Positions 7,840-16,646 of a stretch of 64,000 nt of DNA are shown one piece after another. Origin of the DNA: Legionella wadsworthii DSM 21896 = ATCC 33877. GTDB taxonomy: Bacteria > Pseudomonadota > Gammaproteobacteria > Legionellales > Legionellaceae. The DNA lies in contig NZ_KL370760.1 in NCBI RefSeq assembly GCF_000701265.1, positions 57,921-121,920 of the forward strand, written 5' to 3'. Numbering within the stretch: position 1 is the first letter of the stretch; each line of letters starts with the position of its first letter. The position numbers were made by a program, and so were the translations under genes. The notes below the pieces were generated by a model that saw nothing but the letters and a program-made list of their open reading frames with translations, made no database searches and had not been told where the DNA came from.

Positions 7840-9546
7840 TTAATGCTTACCGGGAAATTTCACACCAAAACGGTATAATATATAACGACTCATTCCTTGG
7901 GCAAGCTCACGTTCATTGAAAAAAAACTTTCCTTTAACTTCTTGTTTTAGGAGTAATGCTTCCTTTTCATCAATCGTGCGAATGGCAACCTCTATTTTGG
8001 GGTTAATTTTAAGTGTCACATCGATTATTTGTCTCATATTAAACGATCCCGCTGTAGCAATAACCAACATCCCTGCTTTAGCGATATGTTCTTTAATCAA
8101 CCCATTAGGCCTTGTCGCATCGCCATACACAGCCAGTTTATTTTTTTCCCGCAGTTCCTCTATGAGATTGCGATCCTGGTCCACAATCACATAGGATAAT
8201 CCTTGACGCTCCAGGAAGCGGGCAATACGTTTTCCTACGCGACCATAGCCTACAAGAACAATTTGGCCAGATAGAAATTTTTCTTCTGTCGTTAAGGGCA
8301 CCTGTACTGAGGGGTTATCAAACTCTTCTTTTGATTCAACCCAGGAACATTTTGAGTTTATCCTTTTTTCTAATGGCTTAATGCATTTAAAAAGGAAGGG
8401 ATTAAGACAAATTGAGAGTAGTGAGCCTGCGATAATCAGCTCCAATCCCTCCTTCGGTAACAATTTCATTTGCACGCTTAGACCGCCGAGTATAAAGGAA
8501 AACTCTCCTATTTGTGCCAAACTTGCTGACACCACCAAAGCAGTATTGAGGGGGTAGCGTAACAAGAGAACAACAAAACTCGCAGCGATTGATTTTCCGA
8601 TGATAATAATCAAGGCTACTGCCAGAACCTGAAAGGGATGGTGTAGAAAAACAAAGGGATTAAACAACATGCCTATAGATACGAAAAATAATACGGCAAA
8701 CGCATCTCGGAAAGGTAATGACTCCTCCGCGGCACGCAAACTGAATTTGGATTCACGCATGATCATTCCTGCAAAGAAAGCACCCAGAGCAAAGGAAATA
8801 TTAAAAATTTTAGAGGCGCCAAACGCAATTCCCACTGCGGCAGCGATAATCGCTAATGTAAATAATTCATGAGAACCTGTACGAGCGATGTGCCACAATA
8901 ATTTAGGGATCATCCATCGCCCGAAAATGAACATGACAATAAAAAAAGAGCCGATTTCTAATAATGTGGTGCCAAAAGCGAGTAACAAGCTTTTACTTTG
9001 AGCGCCATTGCTATTCCCTCCCATCGATTCGGATAACAATGGGAGAAAAACCAGCGCAAGAACCATAGCAAGATCTTCAACAATAAGCCAACCGATAGCT
9101 ATTTGGCCGTTTTTAGTATTTAAAATATCAAAGGATTTGAGCGCATTAATCAAGACTACGGTGCTTGCTACTGATAATGCCAAACCAAAAACTAAAGCGG
9201 CACCCCAGTGCCATCCCCAAAATAAAGCCAGGCCTCCCCCCATTAAACTCGCCACAATAATTTGAATTAATGCACCAGGAAGAGAAATTTTTCGGGTTTC
9301 TAAAAGCTGTTCAAATGAAAAGTGAAGACCTACTCCGAACATGAGTAGCATGATGCCTATTTCTGCCAATTCTCCTGCCAGAGCAGTATTTGCAACAAAT
9401 CCAGGCGTAAAGGGGCCAATGAGAATTCCAGCGAGTAAATAACCAATAATGGTGGGAAGTTTCAGTTTAGTCGCTAGAAACCCCAACAGTAATGATAAAC
9501 CCAATGCCGCAGCCAAGGTTGATATTAAAGGTAAACTATGGTGCAT
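7840..9546 (-). CDS. ybaL: Kef/YbaL-family monovalent cation:proton antiporter (CPA2) with RCK domain
   Basis: 568 residues, close to E. coli YbaL (558). Inner-membrane K+(Na+)/H+ antiporter. Residues 1 to about 385 form the Na_H_exchanger domain, with some 12 membrane segments and conserved patches KLPTIIGYLLAGILIGP and LMFGVGLHFSFEQL. A cytoplasmic TrkA-N/RCK domain follows (about 415-540), with the nucleotide-binding GYGRVGKRIARFLE motif and an acidic VDQDRN end of beta 2. The RCK domain usually gates transport by bound nucleotide. Start ATG at 9546; no partner KefF/KefG gene is adjacent. The symbol is by similarity of architecture and start, not a full alignment. Confidence 0.88.
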   Translation of the reverse strand: MHHSLPLISTLAAALGLSLLLGFLATKLKLPTIIGYLLAGILIGPFTPGFVANTALAGELAEIGIMLLMFGVGLHFSFEQLLETRKISLPGALIQIIVASLMGGGLALFWGWHWGAALVFGLALSVASTVVLINALKSFDILNTKNGQIAIGWLIVEDLAMVLALVFLPLLSESMGGNSNGAQSKSLLLAFGTTLLEIGSFFIVMFIFGRWMIPKLLWHIARTGSHELFTLAIIAAAVGIAFGASKIFNISFALGAFFAGMIMRESKFSLRAAEESLPFRDAFAVLFFVSIGMLFNPFVFLHHPFQVLAVALIIIIGKSIAASFVVLLLRYPLNTALVVSASLAQIGEFSFILGGLSVQMKLLPKEGLELIIAGSLLSICLNPFLFKCIKPLEKRINSKCSWVESKEEFDNPSVQVPLTTEEKFLSGQIVLVGYGRVGKRIARFLERQGLSYVIVDQDRNLIEELREKNKLAVYGDATRPNGLIKEHIAKAGMLVIATAGSFNMRQIIDVTLKINPKIEVAIRTIDEKEALLLKQEVKGKFFFNERELAQGMSRYILYRFGVKFPGKH

Positions 9547-9773
9547 TGATTTTCCTTAAATTAGGGTAAGGGAACTTAAAGCACTCATAAATTATGGTTA
9601 TTATTTAAGCATATTAGATAAACCCAATAAGTAAAGCGGACGATTCGCTTTTGGCTAAAGGCACGAAAACGTCTTAACAAAAGTTATTTGTTAATTAAAT
9701 CGATCCGCCCTTGACTCTTTGAAAAAATACTCTTAAAAATTGTAGGATACCCTCAAATTTACCGATCAGGTCC

Positions 9774-10997
9774 ATGGCAAGCTTAATCGACTTCAGGAAG
9801 TGCATGACCTTTGGTTTTTTATTATCATGCACATCGTTACATGCCTCTTTTATTGAGCAAACAATTGGAGCTGCTGTCGTGAAAGATGCCACTGCCGTTT
9901 ACTTTAACCCAGCGGGTTTAACGATTTCACCTCATCGACAATTTATTCTTCTTGGCACCCTCGCCAAAGCGCAGTTTGAATTTATTGGAAGCGCACAAAC
10001 ATTCTCTGTAGGGAGGATTGAGTCCGGAACAACTACGACACGATCTAATTTTTTCTTGCCTTCCATGTATCTTAGCACCCCAATCAATGAAAGAGTTGTA
10101 GCCGGTTTTGCTGTGGTTGCAAATGATTTTAACCGGGAATTGGATAATCAACCCATCCTTCGCTATTTCCTGTCACGCAACCAAACCCATAATATAGATT
10201 ATATTCCCGCCCTTGCCTTTAAAATCAATCAATTTCTTGCAATAGGTGGAAATTTAAATTTTACTTATGCTCATCTCATTCAAGAGCCCATTGCTGCAGG
10301 CATACCCCGTTTGAATATTCCTGAGAGCAGCAGCATCAATGACACACAAGCACATAGTTTGGGCGGTGATGTTGGAATGATCATGAAACCCAATAAAAAA
10401 ACTGCCTTAGGTTTTAATTACCGTAGTGCAGTCACTTATCGTTTACAAGGGCGCAGTACACTTAATGGTTTGCAGAGTATTTCTTCAGATGATTACCATT
10501 TTAAATACTGGACGCCTGCAAGAAGCGTCATGACGCTAACCCATTTTATCAATGAAAAGTTAGGTTTTTTAAGTACTGTCCAGTACATCCAATGGAATAT
10601 CTTTAAAGAGGTTTCGATCCATCATTTTGCAACTCAAGTAGGCTCCCATGCTTTAATAGTCCCAGTTGCACGCATTAATTACCATTTTCACAACAGCTGG
10701 TTGCTAACACTCGGGACAATTTATCAAGTGTCTCCGAAATGGGTGGTCCGGGTAGCAGGAACTTATAATCAGTCGCCCTCAAATGGGCGATTTCAAATCA
10801 GCCCTGGCGACAGCCTCATTACAGGTTTTTCCATGGGATACCATTTGCTGGATCAGCTCACTGTTGATTTTGGATATGGTCATGCTTTTTTTAGAAAGGA
10901 ATCGATTGACATCCAGACGTCACCAAATAGGATCATTGGAATAAATCAAGGTGCTCATGACGCGGTCTCACTTAAATTGACTTTAACCGCGTCATAA
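9774..10997 (+). CDS. FadL/OmpP1/TodX-family outer membrane protein
   Basis: Beta-barrel porin family for uptake of long-chain fatty acids or other hydrophobic compounds. 407 residues with a signal peptide (cleavage likely after LHA, residue 24). The family hallmark is near the mature N-terminus: ATAVYFNPAGLTI, where NPA is the FadL motif. Alternating amphipathic strands and extracellular loops run throughout (GGDVGMIMKPNKKTALGFNY). Strand-like segments continue to the end (DAVSLKLTLTAS). Length is slightly below FadL (about 420-450). Monocistronic. Substrate unknown. Confidence 0.87.
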   Translation: MASLIDFRKCMTFGFLLSCTSLHASFIEQTIGAAVVKDATAVYFNPAGLTISPHRQFILLGTLAKAQFEFIGSAQTFSVGRIESGTTTTRSNFFLPSMYLSTPINERVVAGFAVVANDFNRELDNQPILRYFLSRNQTHNIDYIPALAFKINQFLAIGGNLNFTYAHLIQEPIAAGIPRLNIPESSSINDTQAHSLGGDVGMIMKPNKKTALGFNYRSAVTYRLQGRSTLNGLQSISSDDYHFKYWTPARSVMTLTHFINEKLGFLSTVQYIQWNIFKEVSIHHFATQVGSHALIVPVARINYHFHNSWLLTLGTIYQVSPKWVVRVAGTYNQSPSNGRFQISPGDSLITGFSMGYHLLDQLTVDFGYGHAFFRKESIDIQTSPNRIIGINQGAHDAVSLKLTLTAS

Positions 10998-11149
10998 TGA
11001 ATCTGAATGACTAATAATTATTACCTAGAGATAAATTTAACTCTTTTACCAGATAAAGTAATGATTTCCATTATTTAATTGTGTTGAAAAATAATGGTTA
11101 AATACATTAGGGTCAATGTTTTCTTTAATAAATATTACATGGAGTAAGT

Positions 11150-14100
11150 ATGTCTAAAAAAATGGATTCCAATAAAAAGCCGTCCAATCTATCTAAGTTA
11201 AAAAGAATGACCGAGCTACACTACTCATTTTTAGCCGGTAGTTTGTTGATGTCGCCATTTAGCATCGCACAAGGTTTTCCTGCAGCTGAAGGCAAGACCA
11301 ACTTATCTTCGCTTCAATCACTACATACAATGAAAATCCTTAATTCCCAAATGCAAAAAAAAGATGAAAAAGAAATCTTCACCAATTGGAATAATTCCTT
11401 TTCCTCCTACATATTTGAAGTCATTTCCTCTGAAGCATTTGCAGAATCACCCGACGGTTCGATGGGAGGTTCTGCAGTAGGAGTCAGTGGAATTTCTGGT
11501 ACAAATGGTGGTGGTACAGGTGGTCCAGGAACCAATGGAGGCCCGGCGCTGGGAGGCAATGGTGAAAATGTGGTTAGTGCTGATGCAATTGCTACTGTCG
11601 AAGATACTAATGCACCCACTGCTGATATAGTGATTACAGCACTGGCTATAACTGGAAAAGGGGGTGACGGGGGAAATGCGGATGGAGGTCATGGAGGAAG
11701 TGGAGGGTTTGGACTCCAAATTATAAGTAATAACTCAAATTTATTAATTTCCACCTCTGGAGGTACTGGAGCAAATGGAGGAGAAGCAACAGGTGGGAAT
11801 GGGGGTAGTAGTGATCAAGCAATGGCCACGACCTCGTCTAATAATAATGTAGGTTCCACTTTAACACAGAGTTCAACTTCCTTTGGAGGGACCGGGGGTT
11901 TAGGTGGGATCGGTAGCGGTGGTAACGGAGGCTCTGGTGGATTAGGTCTCAAAGCGTTCGAAAGCATCCTCAATATTTTAAACACCGTTTCCGGTGGAGC
12001 TGGCGGTTCAGGGGCTATTGGCACTGGAGGAAGTGGTGGCGACGCAGGAAATGCTTCAAGTACAGCCACTGCAACGGGCTCATCTTATTCAGAGTCAAAT
12101 ATCAGCTCAACCGCGAACGGGGGAAATGGTGGTAACGGCGGCAATGGCTTAGGGGGTAAGGGGGGCAATGGAGGTATCGGTCTTACCGCGTCTACCAGTG
12201 TGTTAAACAATTCGAGCACCATCCAAGGAGGTACCGGGGGTATAGCAGGAGACGGATTTGGTGGTCAAGCTGGTCAGGGAAATAATGCCAATGCGTCAAT
12301 TGAAGTGGGTGACGTAAGTGGAACTGTAAATACGGTCAATGTGACTGGAGGCTTGGGAGGCGCAGGAGGCTTTGGCATTGGTGGAACCGGTGGACATGGG
12401 GGTTTAGGTATTGACATGTCAAGGAGTGTTTTAACAAATTCGAACTTAATAAGCGGTGGGGCCGGGAGTAATGGCGGAGCCGGAACCGGTGGTGCAGGCG
12501 GAAATGGTGGTGCTGCTAATTCTGCCGCTACTGTCTCCCAATCCTCAATATATATTCTGGATTCTACGGTACATCTTAATGCAAATGGTGAAACTGGAGG
12601 CGCGGGCGGACTGGGACAAGGAGGCATTGCAGGCTCTGGAGGAATCGGAGTTTCGCTCTCTGCAAGCGTTTTGTCTAACTTAGGTGCTATTGCAGGTGGG
12701 TCTGGTGGCAATGGAGGGAATGGTATTGGTGGTCAAGGCGGTGATGGGGGCTCTACCTCCCTTGAAGAAAGCGGTGCTTCTGAGCTTACTGCAAGTTTTT
12801 CTAACGGTTTTGGAGGTAATGGCGGTAACGGTATAGGAGGAGCAGGTGGCCATGGAGGCCATGGTGTTAATATGACCTTGAGTACCCTCTTTAATCTTGG
12901 AACCATTAATGGAGGAGATGGTGGCGAGGGCGGTAATGGTACTGGAGGAATCGGTGGTGCTGGTGGCGTCTTTTCAGGTAATGGGAGTAGCGCACCCGGA
13001 GGTATTGAGGGAGCTAGTATCGGAGGAAATGGTGGCTCAGGCGGGAGCGGCATCCATATCCAATCCGGAGCATTAATTTATAATCAAGGCGTCATTCAAG
13101 GAGGTCATGGCGGTACCGCAGGTTCGGGCATTAATGCACTGTCCGGGGCAGGAGGTACTGGAGTATCTGGTAGTAATGTTTATTTGATAAATGATGGTTT
13201 TATCAGCGGAGGATTGAATGGAACCGATACAGTACGTGCCAATGCAGTCGAATTTTCCGGGGGTATTAATACATTGGAATTACATGCCAATTCTGCCTTT
13301 CTAGGCAATGTGGTGGCGAATGGAAACAGCGCTGTGGAAACCTTAGCGTTAGGTGGAACGGAAAGTCATTCTTTCAATGTCAATGATATAGGTACCCAGT
13401 TTCAAAATTTTGATATCTATGTCAAGAAAGATAACAGCACCTGGACTTTGACAGGAGCAACTAATGAGTTAACCCCCTGGTCTATTTTGGGTGGAATACT
13501 GAGTATTTCTAATGATGCCCAGTTAGGTAATGTCCTTGGCACTTTAACCTTTAATGGCTACGGGGGCATACTACAAACCAAAATCGATTCAGTGACAATG
13601 AATCGAGCCGTATTCCTCAATTCCAATGGTATTTTTGACACAGTAAGCGACCTTACCATCCAGGGTGCGATATTCGGTACAGGGGATTTATTGAAAGAAG
13701 GAGCAGGTTCTTTAACTTTAGCCGGTGTGAATACCTATTCTGGCGCGACAGACATTATTACCGGTACACTTTTTATGGCTGCAACCGGTAATGTCTCCAG
13801 CAGCAGTGGCATACACCTCCTGGGTAATAGCGCCGTTTTCGATATTTCTGAGGGAGATCAAGTTATTCGGGATCTTTCTGGAGTTGCAGGCAGCCAAGTC
13901 AATGTGGGAAGTCAGGAGTTAACTTTTGGAACTTACCGTTCAACGGCCTTTGCGGGTACATTTTTAGGGAATGGAGCGCTTGTAAAACAAGGATCCGGAA
14001 GTTTTACCCTATCGGGTGATTCCAGCGGATTTTCTGGCAACTTCTTAATTGACTCTGGCGATGTAGTGGTTAATGGACTACTTGGAGGGGATGTCGTTGT

Positions 14101-15583
14101 GGATGCCGCTGGACGCTTAAAAGGCACGGGACATGTGGGGAACACTCTTGTTTATGGCAGGATAGCACCGGGTAATTCAATTGGTACATTGGGAATGGCC
14201 AGCTATGTTGCAGCCTCTGGATCAATCTATGAAGTGGAAATTAATCCCCAAGGACAATCTGACTTAATTGCTGTGGATACTACGGCAACTCTCGAGTCAG
14301 GAGCTGCTGTTGCTGTATCCAAAGAGCCTGGTGTCTATAACATTGGAACACGTTATACGATAGTCACTACTGCAAGTGGCGTCTCGGGTACCTACAGTGC
14401 ACTGTACCAAGATATGCCCTTTTTAAATTTTGTTTTAGATTATGATGCAAATAATGTTTACCTTACCGTACTACGTAACTTTATCGCATTTAATTCCGTT
14501 GCGGCTACGCCCAACCAATTTGCCGTTGCCTCAGGGGTAGAAAGCTTAGGCATGGGTAATGGGTTATTCAATGCATTTGCAAGTTTGGGTGATACCCAAA
14601 CCATTCGAACCGCATTAGATGATCTCAGTGGTGAAATCTATGCTTCGAGCTTGGGGGCTTTGGTGGAAGAGAGCCGTTATTTACGCGATGCTTTATTCAC
14701 TTATATGGATGGAGATTTAATCAATCAAAATCAAATAATTAATGAGCGTGGTGTTAACATTTGGACACACGGTTTTGGGGGCTGGGGTAATTTAAATGGT
14801 AATGGCAATGCTTCTACCTTAGATCGAAATACCGGGGGATTATTTTTGGGCGGGGATACCTATGTAGGAGAAAATGCGCGACTTGGTCTCGTTGGTGGAT
14901 ATACTGTATCTGATTTTGATGTGGACAATCGACACTCGCATATGGATGTCAGTACGTACCATCTCGGAATTTATGGGAATACGCATCTGGGTGATTTTTC
15001 GTTAAATGCTGGTGCAGCTTACAGCTGGCATGATCTGGAAAGCAATCGGATGATTTCTTTCCCCTACTTCTCTAATCAGCTCACTGGCGATTATAATGCA
15101 CGCACGGGCCAAGTATTTGGAGAGTTAGGTTATAACCTGGGTCTCTTTGGTTATCATTTAAAGCCTTTAGTTAATCTCGCTTATATTCATACTCAAGCAG
15201 ATAGTTTTGAGGAACAAGGTGGCGCAGCAGCCCTAAAATCATTCGATAGTTCTGAGGATGTTTTCTATACTACTTTAGGAGCAAGGGAGAAAGGCCTTCT
15301 TTTCCAAACTAAAAATTATAACCTGAATCAAAGAGTCTTTTTGGGTTGGAGACATGCTTACAATGACTTAACACCAGACACGCTATATGCATTTGCATCC
15401 GGAAGTCAATCCTTCTTAATCTCAGGAACACCTTTAGCAAGGGACTCATTTTTAATTGATGCTGGCTTCGCCGCCCGTCAGTTGAATAAAGATGTTTCTT
15501 TAACTGTCTCCTATATAGGACAATTTGCCAAGCAGGTACAAGATAATGGGATTACTGCCCGCTTAGCCCTTCATTTTTCTTAA
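11150..15583 (+). CDS. Giant autotransporter with glycine-rich PE_PGRS-like passenger
   Basis: 1477 residues, type V secretion. A long N-terminus precedes a hydrophobic stretch ending SPFSIAQG (about residue 42). Residues about 105-690 are extremely glycine-rich (GGxGGxG). They hold about seven related modules of the form (S)xLxNxxxIxGGxGGxG, for example SVLTNSNLISGGAGSNGGAG and STLFNLGTINGGDGGEGGNG. Two autotransporter-associated beta-strand repeats follow (about 840-1010: LLKEGAGSLTLAGVNTYSGA and LVKQGSGSFTLSG), then the C-terminal autotransporter barrel (about 1195-1477), with a terminal ARLALHFS strand ending in an aromatic before Ser. It is probably a beta-helical surface adhesin. AT-rich upstream DNA. 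Opposite-strand ORFs here are proline-rich shadows of Gly codons. Confidence 0.9.
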   Translation: MSKKMDSNKKPSNLSKLKRMTELHYSFLAGSLLMSPFSIAQGFPAAEGKTNLSSLQSLHTMKILNSQMQKKDEKEIFTNWNNSFSSYIFEVISSEAFAESPDGSMGGSAVGVSGISGTNGGGTGGPGTNGGPALGGNGENVVSADAIATVEDTNAPTADIVITALAITGKGGDGGNADGGHGGSGGFGLQIISNNSNLLISTSGGTGANGGEATGGNGGSSDQAMATTSSNNNVGSTLTQSSTSFGGTGGLGGIGSGGNGGSGGLGLKAFESILNILNTVSGGAGGSGAIGTGGSGGDAGNASSTATATGSSYSESNISSTANGGNGGNGGNGLGGKGGNGGIGLTASTSVLNNSSTIQGGTGGIAGDGFGGQAGQGNNANASIEVGDVSGTVNTVNVTGGLGGAGGFGIGGTGGHGGLGIDMSRSVLTNSNLISGGAGSNGGAGTGGAGGNGGAANSAATVSQSSIYILDSTVHLNANGETGGAGGLGQGGIAGSGGIGVSLSASVLSNLGAIAGGSGGNGGNGIGGQGGDGGSTSLEESGASELTASFSNGFGGNGGNGIGGAGGHGGHGVNMTLSTLFNLGTINGGDGGEGGNGTGGIGGAGGVFSGNGSSAPGGIEGASIGGNGGSGGSGIHIQSGALIYNQGVIQGGHGGTAGSGINALSGAGGTGVSGSNVYLINDGFISGGLNGTDTVRANAVEFSGGINTLELHANSAFLGNVVANGNSAVETLALGGTESHSFNVNDIGTQFQNFDIYVKKDNSTWTLTGATNELTPWSILGGILSISNDAQLGNVLGTLTFNGYGGILQTKIDSVTMNRAVFLNSNGIFDTVSDLTIQGAIFGTGDLLKEGAGSLTLAGVNTYSGATDIITGTLFMAATGNVSSSSGIHLLGNSAVFDISEGDQVIRDLSGVAGSQVNVGSQELTFGTYRSTAFAGTFLGNGALVKQGSGSFTLSGDSSGFSGNFLIDSGDVVVNGLLGGDVVVDAAGRLKGTGHVGNTLVYGRIAPGNSIGTLGMASYVAASGSIYEVEINPQGQSDLIAVDTTATLESGAAVAVSKEPGVYNIGTRYTIVTTASGVSGTYSALYQDMPFLNFVLDYDANNVYLTVLRNFIAFNSVAATPNQFAVASGVESLGMGNGLFNAFASLGDTQTIRTALDDLSGEIYASSLGALVEESRYLRDALFTYMDGDLINQNQIINERGVNIWTHGFGGWGNLNGNGNASTLDRNTGGLFLGGDTYVGENARLGLVGGYTVSDFDVDNRHSHMDVSTYHLGIYGNTHLGDFSLNAGAAYSWHDLESNRMISFPYFSNQLTGDYNARTGQVFGELGYNLGLFGYHLKPLVNLAYIHTQADSFEEQGGAAALKSFDSSEDVFYTTLGAREKGLLFQTKNYNLNQRVFLGWRHAYNDLTPDTLYAFASGSQSFLISGTPLARDSFLIDAGFAARQLNKDVSLTVSYIGQFAKQVQDNGITARLALHFS

Positions 15584-15621
15584 GTGGTTGAAAATTAACA
15601 TAACCCAGAGACGCAAAACAG

Positions 15622-15658
15622 CAGGTTGCCCTAATTTTACAACATGAATGGTAACCTG
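15622..15658. terminator. Inverted repeat downstream of the autotransporter
   Basis: A 9-bp imperfect inverted repeat (CAGGTTGCC / GGTAACCTG, one mismatch) with a 19-base loop lies 39 bases after the autotransporter stop. There is no strong T tract, so a terminator role is tentative. Confidence 0.35.
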
Positions 15659-15751
15659 TTATAAAACTTGTGATTCTTTTAAATTCATGAAATTCAAAAA
15701 TGCCTTCAGGTTTTCTGTTATTTTCTTAATCTTTATGATTTCGCCTATAAG

Positions 15752-16435
15752 ATGGCATGTATGAAACATAAAAAAGCGAAAGTCGATTTAGATGAATTGC
15801 AGCCGATTTTATATCACGTAATAGCTAAAGAACTTACAAATGAAGACATAAAAAATTCTGAACCAATGAAAAAATTGCTTGATGATATCTTACAAGCAGT
15901 AGAACATAAATTGGAACGTACTGATGATGAGGAACAACTTTTAGTAAATAACATTTATGCGGTATTAGTTCGAGTTAATGCGCTCTTCGAAACAGAAGGC
16001 GAAGATAAAACTGTGAAACAAAAATGGCAAGAGATTCTGGCCGAGAAGCACAATGATCCAGATATGATCACACGAGATGCGATACATTACGAGCATGCTA
16101 CCTACGTAAAAGGACGCATTCATGCTCTAAATATTGATCGAAGTAAATTAAGCCCAGAGCTACGAAAGCTAAGCGGAGATGCGCTCAAAACGGCTATTTT
16201 ACTTAAGGTTAAAAATGATCTTGATAAATTGACTGAGCCTCAAGCCATTGAAAAATATAAATCTGATTTCTTAGACAAACCTGAATATGATGTATTAAAA
16301 TCAGCACAAGGGCTCGTAACCTATTTTTTCAAACGAGATACATCTTCTATTACTGCTTTTAATCTTTTAATTGCTGAGGCCATCAAAAACTGTACAACTC
16401 CATTGGAAAATACCCATAGGGGAGTTGATTTGTAA
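15752..16435 (+). CDS. Unknown helical protein, candidate effector
   Basis: 227 residues, soluble, highly charged and predicted mostly helical (repeated Leu/Glu/Lys patterns such as LQAVEHKLERTDDEEQLLV). No signal peptide, no motif I can assign to a family. A second in-frame ATG lies at 15761; neither has a strong ribosome binding site. It sits convergent to the PRTase-HAD gene, in a run of long unknown genes that looks like an effector island. Function unknown. Confidence 0.6.
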   Translation: MACMKHKKAKVDLDELQPILYHVIAKELTNEDIKNSEPMKKLLDDILQAVEHKLERTDDEEQLLVNNIYAVLVRVNALFETEGEDKTVKQKWQEILAEKHNDPDMITRDAIHYEHATYVKGRIHALNIDRSKLSPELRKLSGDALKTAILLKVKNDLDKLTEPQAIEKYKSDFLDKPEYDVLKSAQGLVTYFFKRDTSSITAFNLLIAEAIKNCTTPLENTHRGVDL

Positions 16436-16614
16436 AACGAACATCAAATTTACCGATAAAAGATCCTGTTATTCCACATAGGGGTATTCAAAAACGTTCT
16501 AAAACGACCGCCAAAAATTAAAGCTGGGCTTACAAACCCAATTCCCAGTATTCACGATAGGAAAGCAATTGGTACTCGAGCAATTTGTTTGTCCAACCTG
16601 GGCCAGCTGACGCT

Positions 16615-16631
16615 CTGCGACTTTGTCGCAG
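16615..16631. terminator. Hairpin between convergent genes
   Basis: A perfect 7-bp stem CTGCGAC/GTCGCAG with a 3-base loop lies just before the 3' end of the minus-strand gene and 180 bases after the plus-strand gene. It is flanked by a direct repeat GGCCAG(C/T)T(G/A)AC. It lacks a T tract on either strand; it is possibly a transcript-end hairpin. Confidence 0.35.
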
Positions 16632-16646
16632 GGCCAGTTAACTTCT

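Noticed and set aside
7229-7843. Protein-coding genes inside the repeat array
   Set aside because: All three forward frames are open only because the unit lacks stops; the translations are repeats of the same short phrase in different frames.
11407-13053. Proline-rich ORFs on the minus strand
   Set aside because: They mirror the glycine codons of the autotransporter (GGN read as NCC) and have no start signals or domains.
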